Shown here in pieces: positions 14,350 to 20,964 of a DNA stretch of 27,986 nucleotides. A model generated the notes under the pieces. That model ran no database searches, was not told the DNA's origin, and worked only from the letters and a program-made list of their open reading frames with translations. A program made the position numbers and the translations under genes. Location of the stretch: the NCBI GenBank assembly GCA_028817775.1, contig JAPPOW010000201.1, positions 324 to 28,309 on the forward strand. Direction: 5' to 3'. The stretch is from Candidatus Melainabacteria bacterium. Its GTDB lineage: Bacteria > Cyanobacteriota > Vampirovibrionia > LMEP-6097. Each line of letters opens with the position of its first letter. Position 1 is the first letter of the stretch.

Positions 14350-14802
14350 TCAAGCAATATTTTTAACCATAGCAATCTCCTGACAATCCTCATAGAAACT
14401 GCATTTGACACATTCTTTATAAACCTTCTCAGGCAAAGTATCTCTATCTACCACCTGGTAGCCAAGCTTCTCAAAAAATCCTTGCTGGAAAGTAAGCACA
14501 AACAATTTCTTGATGCCTAGCTCACGAGCTTGCCGCTCACAATCCTCTACTAATTGCCTGCCGTAACCAGAACCTTGCTCTAGCTCACTAACAGCAAGTG
14601 ATTTAATCTCAGCAAGTTCTGGAGTGAAAATATCCAAGTGAGCGCAAGCTAATACTTGCTCATCTTGAACTACCAGTCTATAAGCTTGGGCTCTATGATA
14701 AAGCTCATCAAGTGAAATAGGTAACATTAACTGCTTATCTGAGTAATGTTTGATTAAGTCATGTACTTGGTTGAAGTATTCGGTAGTGAGTTTTTGTAAC
14801 AT
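14350..14802 (-). CDS. GNAT acetyltransferase, short N-acetylglutamate synthase-like
   Basis: A 150-residue GCN5-type acetyltransferase. The acetyl-CoA-binding stretch is VSELEQGSGYGRQLVEDCERQA (an R/QxxGxG/A variant, about 91-112). The C-terminal pattern LFVLTFQQGFFEKLGYQVVDRDTLPEKVYKECVKC...C is typical of the N-acetylglutamate synthase subgroup (ArgA C-terminal domain and the short stand-alone form), including the paired Cys. The likely reaction is N-acetylation of glutamate for arginine synthesis. No arg genes are in the window, so another amino-acid substrate is possible. A family A palindrome lies directly upstream. Confidence 0.75.
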   Translation of the reverse strand: MLQKLTTEYFNQVHDLIKHYSDKQLMLPISLDELYHRAQAYRLVVQDEQVLACAHLDIFTPELAEIKSLAVSELEQGSGYGRQLVEDCERQARELGIKKLFVLTFQQGFFEKLGYQVVDRDTLPEKVYKECVKCSFYEDCQEIAMVKNIA

Positions 14803-14811
14803 AGGCTCCTA

Positions 14812-14905
14812 TGTCATCCTGAGCTCGAAGAGCGTAAGGATCTCATTGTTACCTATCTGATAATGAGGTCCTGACGTCACACCTACGGTGCTCCTCAGGA
14901 TGACA
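14812..14905. repeat. Palindromic element family A, full intergenic copy after rplQ
   Basis: Ends are TGTCATCCTGAGCTC and GCTCCTCAGGATGACA, with internal AAGGATCTCATT and AATGAGGTCCTGACG. It fills the whole gap between rplQ and the GNAT gene. It could terminate the ribosomal-protein transcript. Confidence 0.88.
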
Positions 14906-14906
14906 G

Positions 14907-15257
14907 TTAAACTAACTGGACGATTGCTTTCTCAGCATTGTCTCCACGACGATTACCATCTTTAACAACACGAGTGAAACCAGATTGACGATCTTTGTAA
15001 CGCTCAGCAACGCCATCAAATAAATCTTGAACTACAGCATTGTCATATAAAAATGCAGCAGCTTGACGACGAGCGTGAAGATCACCACGACGAGCAAGTC
15101 CAATCAATCTCTCAACTTCAGGAGCAACAGCTTTGGCGTTAGCCATAGTAGTACTGATTTGTTTTTCGCGAATTAAGTTAGTAGCAAGAGCACGCAGTGC
15201 AGCTTTACGCTGATCTGCTGGTCTGTTCATTCTATTTTTCTTCTTTCCGTGTCTCAT
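14907..15257 (-). CDS. rplQ: 50S ribosomal protein L17
   Basis: A component of the large subunit near the exit tunnel. The N-terminus MRHGKKKNRMNRPADQRKAALRALATNLI is diagnostic, and the C-terminal DRQSGFTRVVKDGNRRGDNAEKAIVQLV matches the family end. Length (116) is normal. It follows rpoA with a 17-base gap on the same strand, as is usual. Confidence 0.98.
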   Translation of the reverse strand: MRHGKKKNRMNRPADQRKAALRALATNLIREKQISTTMANAKAVAPEVERLIGLARRGDLHARRQAAAFLYDNAVVQDLFDGVAERYKDRQSGFTRVVKDGNRRGDNAEKAIVQLV

Positions 15258-15274
15258 TTCTCTTGTCCTAAAAA

Positions 15275-16273
15275 TTAACTTTGTACCGCGAAACCTGCAG
15301 CAATTGCAGCTTCACCTCTAGCTTTGCCACGAAGTGAATAACCCATAGCTTCAAGCTTATCAAGCACTTCTTCTGCTGACTTCTTACCAAAGTTTTTGAT
15401 ATTCATCAAATCAATATCACTTAACTGAAGTAAATCAGACAAGTTGTTGATATTGGCACGCTTCAAGCAGTTGTAAGATCTAACTGAAAGCTCAAGCTCT
15501 TCAACACTAACATTGGTTGTGTTGTCCTCAGCTTTGGTTTCTTCTTCCTCAGTCTCATCAACAGTCTTGATAACGCCAACTTTCTGACCAGTGTAGTTGA
15601 TAAGTGGATTCATCAACTCAACTAGTTGAGCAGCAGCTTGACCGATAGCTTCATTAACAGTAACTGAACCGTCAGACCATAGATCCATAACTAATTTGTC
15701 ATATCTAGAAGTCTCACCAGTAGTACTGATTGGCTCAACTGAGTAAGAAACGTTTTTGATTGGCATGTAGAGTGAATCTACCGGGATCATATCTACTGCT
15801 TGACCCTTCTCATGGTCTTCAGAAGCGACATAACCGTAGCCAGTACCAACCAATACTTCTAAATTAAGTTTGCCACCTTCACTCAAATTAGCAATCTCAA
15901 GATCAGTGTTGATAATCTCAACATCACTTGGGCACTCGAATTGAGAAGCTGTTACAGTACCAGCACCTGAAGCACTTAGACTTAAAGTACGTGGCTCATC
16001 GGTATGCATCTTAACTACTAATTGCTTAAGGTTAAGAATGATATTGAGTGTATCTTCAGAAACGCTATCTAAAGAAGTGAATTCATGATTCACACCCTCA
16101 ATACGTACGTGAGTTACAGCGTAACCCTTGAGTCTACCGAGTAACAATCTACGGATTGAGTTACCAACTGTATGACCAAAACCTCTATAAAGTGGATGAA
16201 GAACTAGCTTACCTTGGATAGTTCCATCTGCCTGTGGATGTTCTTCGACTGCGATTTTTAATTCGATGTTCAT
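15275..16273 (-). CDS. rpoA: DNA-directed RNA polymerase subunit alpha
   Basis: Assembly and regulator-contact subunit of RNA polymerase. The N-terminal domain has HPLYRGFGHTVGNSIRRLLL and VNHEFTSLDSVSEDTLNIILNLKQL. An acidic linker (ETEEEETKAEDNT) follows, then the C-terminal DNA-binding domain with LELSVRSYNCLKRANI and KNFGKKSAEEVLDKL. Length 332 is normal and both domains are complete. GGGAG lies a few bases before ATG 16273. Confidence 0.98.
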   Translation of the reverse strand: MNIELKIAVEEHPQADGTIQGKLVLHPLYRGFGHTVGNSIRRLLLGRLKGYAVTHVRIEGVNHEFTSLDSVSEDTLNIILNLKQLVVKMHTDEPRTLSLSASGAGTVTASQFECPSDVEIINTDLEIANLSEGGKLNLEVLVGTGYGYVASEDHEKGQAVDMIPVDSLYMPIKNVSYSVEPISTTGETSRYDKLVMDLWSDGSVTVNEAIGQAAAQLVELMNPLINYTGQKVGVIKTVDETEEEETKAEDNTTNVSVEELELSVRSYNCLKRANINNLSDLLQLSDIDLMNIKNFGKKSAEEVLDKLEAMGYSLRGKARGEAAIAAGFAVQS

Positions 16274-16296
16274 TCTTGCTCCCTTTGTGGTGATAA

Positions 16297-16701
16297 TTAA
16301 ACTCTACGTTGCTTAGGTGATCTACAACCATTGTGTGGAAGTGGAGTCACATCAGCAATTGCTGTGATTTGTAAACCTGCTAACTGAAGTGCTCTTGTAG
16401 CTGTCTCGCGACCAGCGCCAGGACCACTTACTCTAACTTCTACTTTTTGAAGACCGCAACGCTCGATTGCTTTACGTGCCGCGTTCTCCGCTGCTAACTG
16501 AGCAGCAAATGGAGTGCTCTTCTTAGAGCCTTTGAAGCCAGAACCACCAGCTGAACCAGCCGCAAGTGCGTTACCAGCAGCGTCAGTGATAGTGACGATA
16601 GTGTTGTTGAAAGTCGAACTGATATGAGCAATACCGTTAACGATATTCTTCTTTGCTTTCTTCTTTCCTTTAGTTGTTTTTGCTTTTGTTTGTTGTGCCA
16701 T
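16297..16701 (-). CDS. rpsK: 30S ribosomal protein S11
   Basis: Small-subunit platform protein. NGIAHISSTFNNTIVTITD, GSGFKGSKKSTPFAAQLAAE, VRVSGPGAGRETATRALQ and the basic end PLPHNGCRSPKQRRV are canonical. The Lys-rich N-terminal arm is typical. It lies 13 bases downstream of rpsM. Confidence 0.98.
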   Translation of the reverse strand: MAQQTKAKTTKGKKKAKKNIVNGIAHISSTFNNTIVTITDAAGNALAAGSAGGSGFKGSKKSTPFAAQLAAENAARKAIERCGLQKVEVRVSGPGAGRETATRALQLAGLQITAIADVTPLPHNGCRSPKQRRV

Positions 16702-16714
16702 AAAATTACCCTAC

Positions 16715-17092
16715 TTATTTCTTACCTGGTGCCTTTTTACCAGCTACTGCAATACGCTTACGTCCACGACGAGTACGCGCATTAGTCTTAGAACGCTGAC
16801 CACGTGCAGGTAAACCACGTCTGTGTCTTTGACCACGGTAGCAGTTGATCTCGATCAAACGCTTCATACTCAAACCAACTTCACGGCGAAGATCACCTTC
16901 CACCTTAAGAGTTTTGATGATGTCACGGATCTTGGTAAGGTCTTGTTCACTTAAATCATGAGCTCTAGTGTTCTCATCCAAAGCTGCCTGCTTCAAAATT
17001 TCTTGTGCTGTCGGCAAACCAATACCGTAAATATAGGTCAATGCGATGACGATACGTTTGTTTGGTAAATCTATTCCTGCTAATCTGGCCAT
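16715..17092 (-). CDS. rpsM: 30S ribosomal protein S13
   Basis: Head protein of the small subunit contacting the P-site tRNA. MARLAGIDLPNKRIVIALTYIYGIG, the helix-hairpin-helix region and the basic GQRHRRGLPARGQRSKTNARTRRG tail are canonical. Length 125 is normal. Confidence 0.98.
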   Translation of the reverse strand: MARLAGIDLPNKRIVIALTYIYGIGLPTAQEILKQAALDENTRAHDLSEQDLTKIRDIIKTLKVEGDLRREVGLSMKRLIEINCYRGQRHRRGLPARGQRSKTNARTRRGRKRIAVAGKKAPGKK

Positions 17093-17102
17093 ATTTCTAA
17101 AA

Positions 17103-17216
17103 TTATCCTTGTCTTTGCTTGTGTTTTGGGTTCTCGCAGATCACCATGACTCTGCCGTGTCTCTTGATGACTTTGCATGCATTACATATTTTTTTGACTG
17201 AAGATCTGACTTTCAT
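17103..17216 (-). CDS. rpmJ: 50S ribosomal protein L36 (zinc-ribbon form)
   Basis: ATG 17214-17216 to TAA 17103-17105 on the minus strand encodes 37 residues: MKVRSSVKKICNACKVIK, then RHGRVMVICENPKHKQRQG. Cys11, Cys14, Cys27 and His32 are the zinc ligands of the C+ form of L36. GGAGG at 17225-17229 lies 8 bases before the start. Its place before rpsM is the standard one. Confidence 0.97.
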   Translation of the reverse strand: MKVRSSVKKICNACKVIKRHGRVMVICENPKHKQRQG

Positions 17217-17323
17217 ATTCTTTGCCTCCGGGCGAAGCTCAGATCTTATCACGCTAAATTAGGTCATGATTAATTTTTAATTATTTCTGCACGAGAATCG
17301 CATTAAATCATTATTAAAACTGT

Positions 17324-17374
17324 TGTCATCCTTGAGGAAGCCTGTCCTGAGCGAATGCGTCAGGGTCAGGATCT
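17324..17374. repeat. Degenerate family A element between rpmJ and infA
   Basis: TGTCATCCTTGAGG at the left and GTCAGGATCTC at the right match half-unit ends. Between them is a second nested copy (GTCCTGAGCG..GCGTCAGG). It separates infA from its usual neighbour rpmJ. Confidence 0.6.
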
Positions 17375-17386
17375 CATTGCTGCAAT

Positions 17387-17698
17387 TTACGCACTAGTAG
17401 GAGGCTCTTCTTTCGGAGCCTCAGCCGGCTGCTCAGTTACCTGCTGCTGCTGTTGTTTTTGTTGATGATAGCTCGGACGGCGATTGCCAATTCTAAACGT
17501 AATACGTCCAACACTTAGATCATATGGAGTCAGCTCCACCTTAACCTTATCTCCAGGCAAAATCTTTATATAGTGCTTACGGATCTTACCAGAGATATTG
17601 GCAAGTACTTTGTGACCGTTCTCTAATTCGACCACGAACTTAGCTCCTTGAACTGTTTCAAGGACCACGCCTTCCATTTCTATGATTTGTTTAGCCAC
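17387..17698 (-). CDS. infA: Translation initiation factor IF-1 with Gln-rich C-terminal tail
   Basis: Binds the ribosomal A site during initiation. The OB-fold core (IEMEGVVLETVQGAKFVVEL, GHKVLANISGKIRKHYIKI, GDKVKVELTPYDLSVGRITFR) is complete in the first 72 residues, the usual full length. A tail of about 31 residues follows, rich in Gln then Pro/Glu (QQKQQQQQ...EAPKEEPPTSA), which standard IF-1 lacks. The start is GTG 17698; an extended -10 box 9 bases upstream implies a nearly leaderless mRNA. The tail DNA is a run of CAG/CAA codons, consistent with repeat expansion. Confidence 0.95.
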   Translation of the reverse strand: MAKQIIEMEGVVLETVQGAKFVVELENGHKVLANISGKIRKHYIKILPGDKVKVELTPYDLSVGRITFRIGNRRPSYHQQKQQQQQVTEQPAEAPKEEPPTSA

Positions 17699-17707
17699 TG
17701 CGTTGAC

Positions 17708-17716
17708 ATAATAGCA
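17708..17716 (-). promoter_or_regulatory. Extended -10 promoter of infA
   Basis: The minus strand reads TGCTATTAT, ending 9 bases before GTG 17698. It lies in the 32-base gap after the 17731-18489 gene, so infA may be transcribed separately from it. Confidence 0.55.
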
Positions 17717-17730
17717 TGGCTTATAGGCTT

Positions 17731-18489
17731 TTAGCCTGCAGCTTGCTCTAGAACTTTATAGAGTCCAGCTACAGGACCATCAGCTGCCATGCCCCAATCA
17801 TCAAAAGTTCTACTAACCCCTGCTAATTCATTTGCTCTGAGTACTTCTAGCCAACCGTTCTCTCTTGCACCATTTGCAAGCAATAGTTCAACGACTGGAC
17901 TAATCTCTGCTGCCAAATCGCACTCAAACTCAGCACGATCTACACCACGATCAAGCTGCCTTGCAGGGAAAATCTCACTTGGGTAAGCACCACTGTCTAG
18001 ATCTTGAAGAATGTGATCAAGCACTGCAGTTGCTGTTTCTGCCATAAACGGTGAACCAGCTTGAGCTTGAGTAAAATCACGTAAACTTACACGGCCAGCA
18101 TCAGCTGCTTCATGCATAGTTGCTAAGAAGACCTTCGGGTCGTCAATCTGACTGTTAATTGATTCAACTCTTTGAGCAATTGGTTTAAATCTCAAAATAT
18201 TAGCGATCTGTCTAACTGTCGCCATGATATTTGCAGCAGTTGTTCTACCAATCTCAGGTAAATCGCCGAGACCTCTTAAACCATTTGAGGCAGCAAGGTA
18301 AGCACCGATTGCTCTGTCTTTAACATCATCGATACCTGCGTCTCTAAGTTTCTGGTCGACATTTGCGAAAAACTCTTCACCCATATGTCTTATTTCAGAA
18401 ATAAGACCATCTGGTTTTTCATGACGCTGTAAAAAATCATTAACTGTTGGTCTCACTAGGCCCTTTGCTACTAAACTATGTGCTGACAT
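17731..18489 (-). CDS. Orphan 252-residue helical protein in the ribosomal-protein cluster
   Basis: Not recognised. From ATG 18489 the protein starts MSAHSLVAKGLVRPTVNDFL and is helical and acidic, with Ala-rich segments (for example AADAGRVSLRDFTQAQAG) and no membrane segment, signal peptide or catalytic motif I can name. The start is decided by GAGGAG at 18499-18504, 9 bases upstream; an ORF start 45 bases further up would include that site in the coding part. It lies between map and infA, which are adjacent in many bacteria, so it is an insertion in a conserved cluster. Its position gives no firm clue to function. Confidence 0.75.
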   Translation of the reverse strand: MSAHSLVAKGLVRPTVNDFLQRHEKPDGLISEIRHMGEEFFANVDQKLRDAGIDDVKDRAIGAYLAASNGLRGLGDLPEIGRTTAANIMATVRQIANILRFKPIAQRVESINSQIDDPKVFLATMHEAADAGRVSLRDFTQAQAGSPFMAETATAVLDHILQDLDSGAYPSEIFPARQLDRGVDRAEFECDLAAEISPVVELLLANGARENGWLEVLRANELAGVSRTFDDWGMAADGPVAGLYKVLEQAAG

Positions 18490-18571
18490 ATTAATATTCT
18501 CCTCTTTGAATAGATAAAATAATATCAAGATCAAAGCAAAGTCGGGTTTTATTTTAAATTTGTCTTTATTT

Positions 18572-19387
18572 TTAGCTTAATTGCCAGCCACGACTATCGC
18601 GCACATCAGTGATAACTTCTATGCCTTCCTTAGTTACCAAAACCTCATGCTCAAAGTGAGCCGAAGGCTTGCGGTCAGCAGTAGTGATAGTCCAGCCATC
18701 TTTATGCTTAGTAATATCCGAGCTACCTATATTAAACATTGGCTCGATTGCAAGAACCATACCTACTTTAATTTCGGTATCGTGGTAACCATTGAAAAAA
18801 TCCTCAAAATTAGGAATAAAAGGCTCACAATGATATTCAGGTCCAACCCCGTGTCCACCAAACTCCTTAACATTGCCATAGCGTTGTCGTTTGCAAACTC
18901 CTTCTACAGCCCGCGAGATATCACTGATATGATCACCAGCACGCACCGCATCCACTCCAGCCCAAAGCCCTTCATTGGTATGTTCTAGCAAGCGCTTAAC
19001 CTTGGGACTAACTTCACCGCAAGCAAAGGTAAACGCATTATCACCTACATAAGTAAAGTCTTTGCCATTAAATTTTTCAGTCAAAGTCACTCCAACATCG
19101 ATACTGACAACATCGCCTTCTTTTAGGGGTTTGGAGTTTGGTATACCGTGAACTATATTTTCGTTCACCGAAATACAGAGGGCATTGGGGAAACCCATAT
19201 AGCCCTTGAAAGTAGGTATATGCCCCTCTCCTCGAATCCAAGTCTCAGCAAACTCATCAAGCTCAAGTGGTGTTAGACCTGGCTTCACCAGATCTCCACT
19301 ACGATGCAGCACTTCACCAGCCAGCCTGCCAGCTTCACGCATAGCATCATATTGACCAGGTTCAAAGATACAAATTGGCTTACCCAT
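18572..19387 (-). CDS. map: Methionine aminopeptidase, type I
   Basis: Removes the initiator methionine from nascent proteins. The five metal ligands can be placed: Asp97 (SIDVG), Asp116 (GDNAFTF), His179 (EFGGHGVG), Glu215 (AIEPM) and Glu246 (HFEHEVL). The substrate-side histidines are VHGIP (His80) and YHCEP (His186). Compared with short type I enzymes it has a longer loop between the first two ligands (TLTEKFNGKDFTYV). At 271 residues it is slightly long, without the N-terminal zinc-finger extension. An extended -10-like box 8 bases upstream suggests a leaderless message. Confidence 0.96.
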   Translation of the reverse strand: MGKPICIFEPGQYDAMREAGRLAGEVLHRSGDLVKPGLTPLELDEFAETWIRGEGHIPTFKGYMGFPNALCISVNENIVHGIPNSKPLKEGDVVSIDVGVTLTEKFNGKDFTYVGDNAFTFACGEVSPKVKRLLEHTNEGLWAGVDAVRAGDHISDISRAVEGVCKRQRYGNVKEFGGHGVGPEYHCEPFIPNFEDFFNGYHDTEIKVGMVLAIEPMFNIGSSDITKHKDGWTITTADRKPSAHFEHEVLVTKEGIEVITDVRDSRGWQLS

Positions 19388-19395
19388 AAAAAATC

Positions 19396-19404
19396 ACTTT
19401 AGCA
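19396..19404 (-). promoter_or_regulatory. Possible extended -10 promoter of map
   Basis: The minus strand reads TGCTAAAGT (TG extension, hexamer 4 of 6), ending 8 bases before ATG 19387. Its TG lies in the arm of the palindrome at 19402-19478. Confidence 0.4.
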
Positions 19405-19478
19405 TGATAGAGGCTGGATAAAGGCAGAATAAAGGCTTCTTTAAGCCCAATCCAGCCCCTGTCCCGCTTCTATCATGC
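19402..19478. repeat. Nested palindrome between divergent map and rpsT
   Basis: GCATGATAGA (19402-19411) pairs with TCTATCATGC (19469-19478). GGCTGGAT (19412-19419) pairs with ATCCAGCC (19450-19457), and GGCTT/AAGCC forms a small inner hairpin. It sits next to the predicted promoters of both genes, so an operator or a repeat element is possible. Confidence 0.75.
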
Positions 19479-19509
19479 AAAAGACAACTAGAAATTTGTT
19501 TGTTACCTG

Positions 19510-19518
19510 TGTTACTAT
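19510..19518 (+). promoter_or_regulatory. Extended -10 promoter of rpsT
   Basis: TGTTACTAT ends 9 bases before ATG 19528, predicting a leader of only about 2-3 bases. Confidence 0.5.
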
Positions 19519-19527
19519 TTCACAACT

Positions 19528-19788
19528 ATGCCAAATATCAAATCAGCAAAGAAAAGAGTTAAAACAGCACAGCGTAATGCCTTACGCAACACCAATATGA
19601 GATCAGCTATGCGCACGGCCATCAGAGCGGTTCGTGAAGCAATCCAAGCAGGTGATAGTGCAGCAGCTCTAGCTAAATTACCGGCAGCATTTTCTAGAAT
19701 CGACAAAGCAGTTAAGCGTAAAATTATTCACCGTAACGCGGCTGCTAGATATAAGTCTAGACTTGCAGCAAAGATCAAAGCTATCTAA
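19528..19788 (+). CDS. rpsT: 30S ribosomal protein S20
   Basis: MPNIKSAKKRVKTAQRNALRN and the end IHRNAAARYKSRLAAKIKAI are canonical for this three-helix 16S rRNA-binding protein; 86 residues is the normal length. It is monocistronic, divergent from map. Its TAA overlaps by 3 bases the stop codon of the convergent gene 19785-20888. Confidence 0.98.
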   Translation: MPNIKSAKKRVKTAQRNALRNTNMRSAMRTAIRAVREAIQAGDSAAALAKLPAAFSRIDKAVKRKIIHRNAAARYKSRLAAKIKAI

Positions 19789-20888
19789 CGATTTAAAATC
19801 TCATCCAATTTAAACTGTGATCTTAATTCATTGAGATCACCATCGCGTATTGTTGCTGTAGCTTCAGCGTCATTAGCGAATAGTAGATCCCGTATTTGAA
19901 GTTCAGAATTCATCGCTTCAGTAGTTGCTGCTGTTATATCATCAGCATCTTTTAATGCAAAAGCCAAACGTTCAAACAGCTTCAATTCTATAGCCGCAGA
20001 TCTTATTTCCCTCTCAGAATCTCGAACCTTAGTAGGTGCTACATAGGTCAGAGCCTCCCTGCGCAATGCCTTCCGGTCAAATCCATATTCTTCTTGAACC
20101 TGATGATTAATCTCACGGATATCATCATCTAATTTTAGTGCAAAGACTTCATCGCAGTCATCAACTAATTTATCAGAGCAGTCATGCCTATCTTGAGCTG
20201 CCTTACGAGCAATATAAAGTTTATAAATTGCAAAATCTAATTTTTGTGCAGCACGTTTTTGAAAATCATCCAAACATAAAGCTTTAGTATCATCATCAAT
20301 GTTTTCATAGGCAGTTGCAAAATCTTGAATAGCTTCTGCAGATCTAAGCTCAAGTGCTTTAAGCATATGGTGATCTGTAATTGCTCTTGGCTTGGGTCTA
20401 TTCTTAACCAAAGTAATTTTTTGAGTCCAGTGAGATTTTGCTAAAAAGCTTTCAGCATCCTTCACTTCATCAGTCATATGCCATGGCTCTCTTGCCATCA
20501 AATGTGTATCCGGGGGAGTGTTGATATTTGTTTCTTTTTGTTGAATCTCAGCAGCTGCCCTATCATTGATCTGATCAAGAGTTGGCATTAAACTTAGCAA
20601 CCAACTTAGACTCGAAACTAATTGGGGTAAATTTTTATCAAAAATTATTGCAAGCTCACGAGCCTTAAGTTTCAGACTTTCGTCATCAGCTGAATCTATA
20701 TTTAAAGCTGTGAGAATTTTTGCATAAGCCTTCCTTAGCTCTTCAGGATTACCCGAGTCTGCTAGCTCACTCAACTGAGCAGTATCACCTACAATAGACT
20801 TCAATGTATCTGGCAAGGTTTGGGCAACCTGAACCAAGTCAGCTAAGCTGTTTAATCGCGATGCAAGTTGTGATGAAGCTGAGTTCAC
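19785..20888 (-). CDS. Orphan 367-residue acidic helical protein
   Basis: Not recognised. A soluble, strongly helical protein with many Asp, Glu, Ala and Leu residues, for example RLNSLADLVQVAQTLPDTL near the start and IRSAAIELKLFERLAFALKD toward the end. It has no signal peptide and no continuous membrane segment; a short hydrophobic patch (LVSSLSWLLSLM, about 90-101) is the only one. The start is GTG 20888 (MNSASSQLASRL), with no good Shine-Dalgarno; no nearby ATG gives a better alternative. It is convergent with rpsT and divergent from murC. It may bind other proteins; nothing more can be said. Confidence 0.65.
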   Translation of the reverse strand: MNSASSQLASRLNSLADLVQVAQTLPDTLKSIVGDTAQLSELADSGNPEELRKAYAKILTALNIDSADDESLKLKARELAIIFDKNLPQLVSSLSWLLSLMPTLDQINDRAAAEIQQKETNINTPPDTHLMAREPWHMTDEVKDAESFLAKSHWTQKITLVKNRPKPRAITDHHMLKALELRSAEAIQDFATAYENIDDDTKALCLDDFQKRAAQKLDFAIYKLYIARKAAQDRHDCSDKLVDDCDEVFALKLDDDIREINHQVQEEYGFDRKALRREALTYVAPTKVRDSEREIRSAAIELKLFERLAFALKDADDITAATTEAMNSELQIRDLLFANDAEATATIRDGDLNELRSQFKLDEILNR

Positions 20889-20917
20889 ACAAATACAAAG
20901 TGAAAACCCTTAAATAA

Positions 20918-20947
20918 TTGACAAGATAAATCCGCCGGTCTAATAAT
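20918..20947 (+). promoter_or_regulatory. Promoter of murC
   Basis: A perfect -35 TTGACA at 20918-20923 and AATAAT (5 of 6) at 20942-20947 with 18 bases spacing. The start site would be near 20954, giving a leader of about 10 bases before ATG 20965. Confidence 0.55.
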
Positions 20948-20964
20948 GTTGTAAACTCTTGCTA

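Noticed and set aside
18489..18534. Longer N-terminus for the 17731-18489 orphan
   Set aside because: The extra 15 residues include the strong GAGGAG site, which instead supports ATG 18489.
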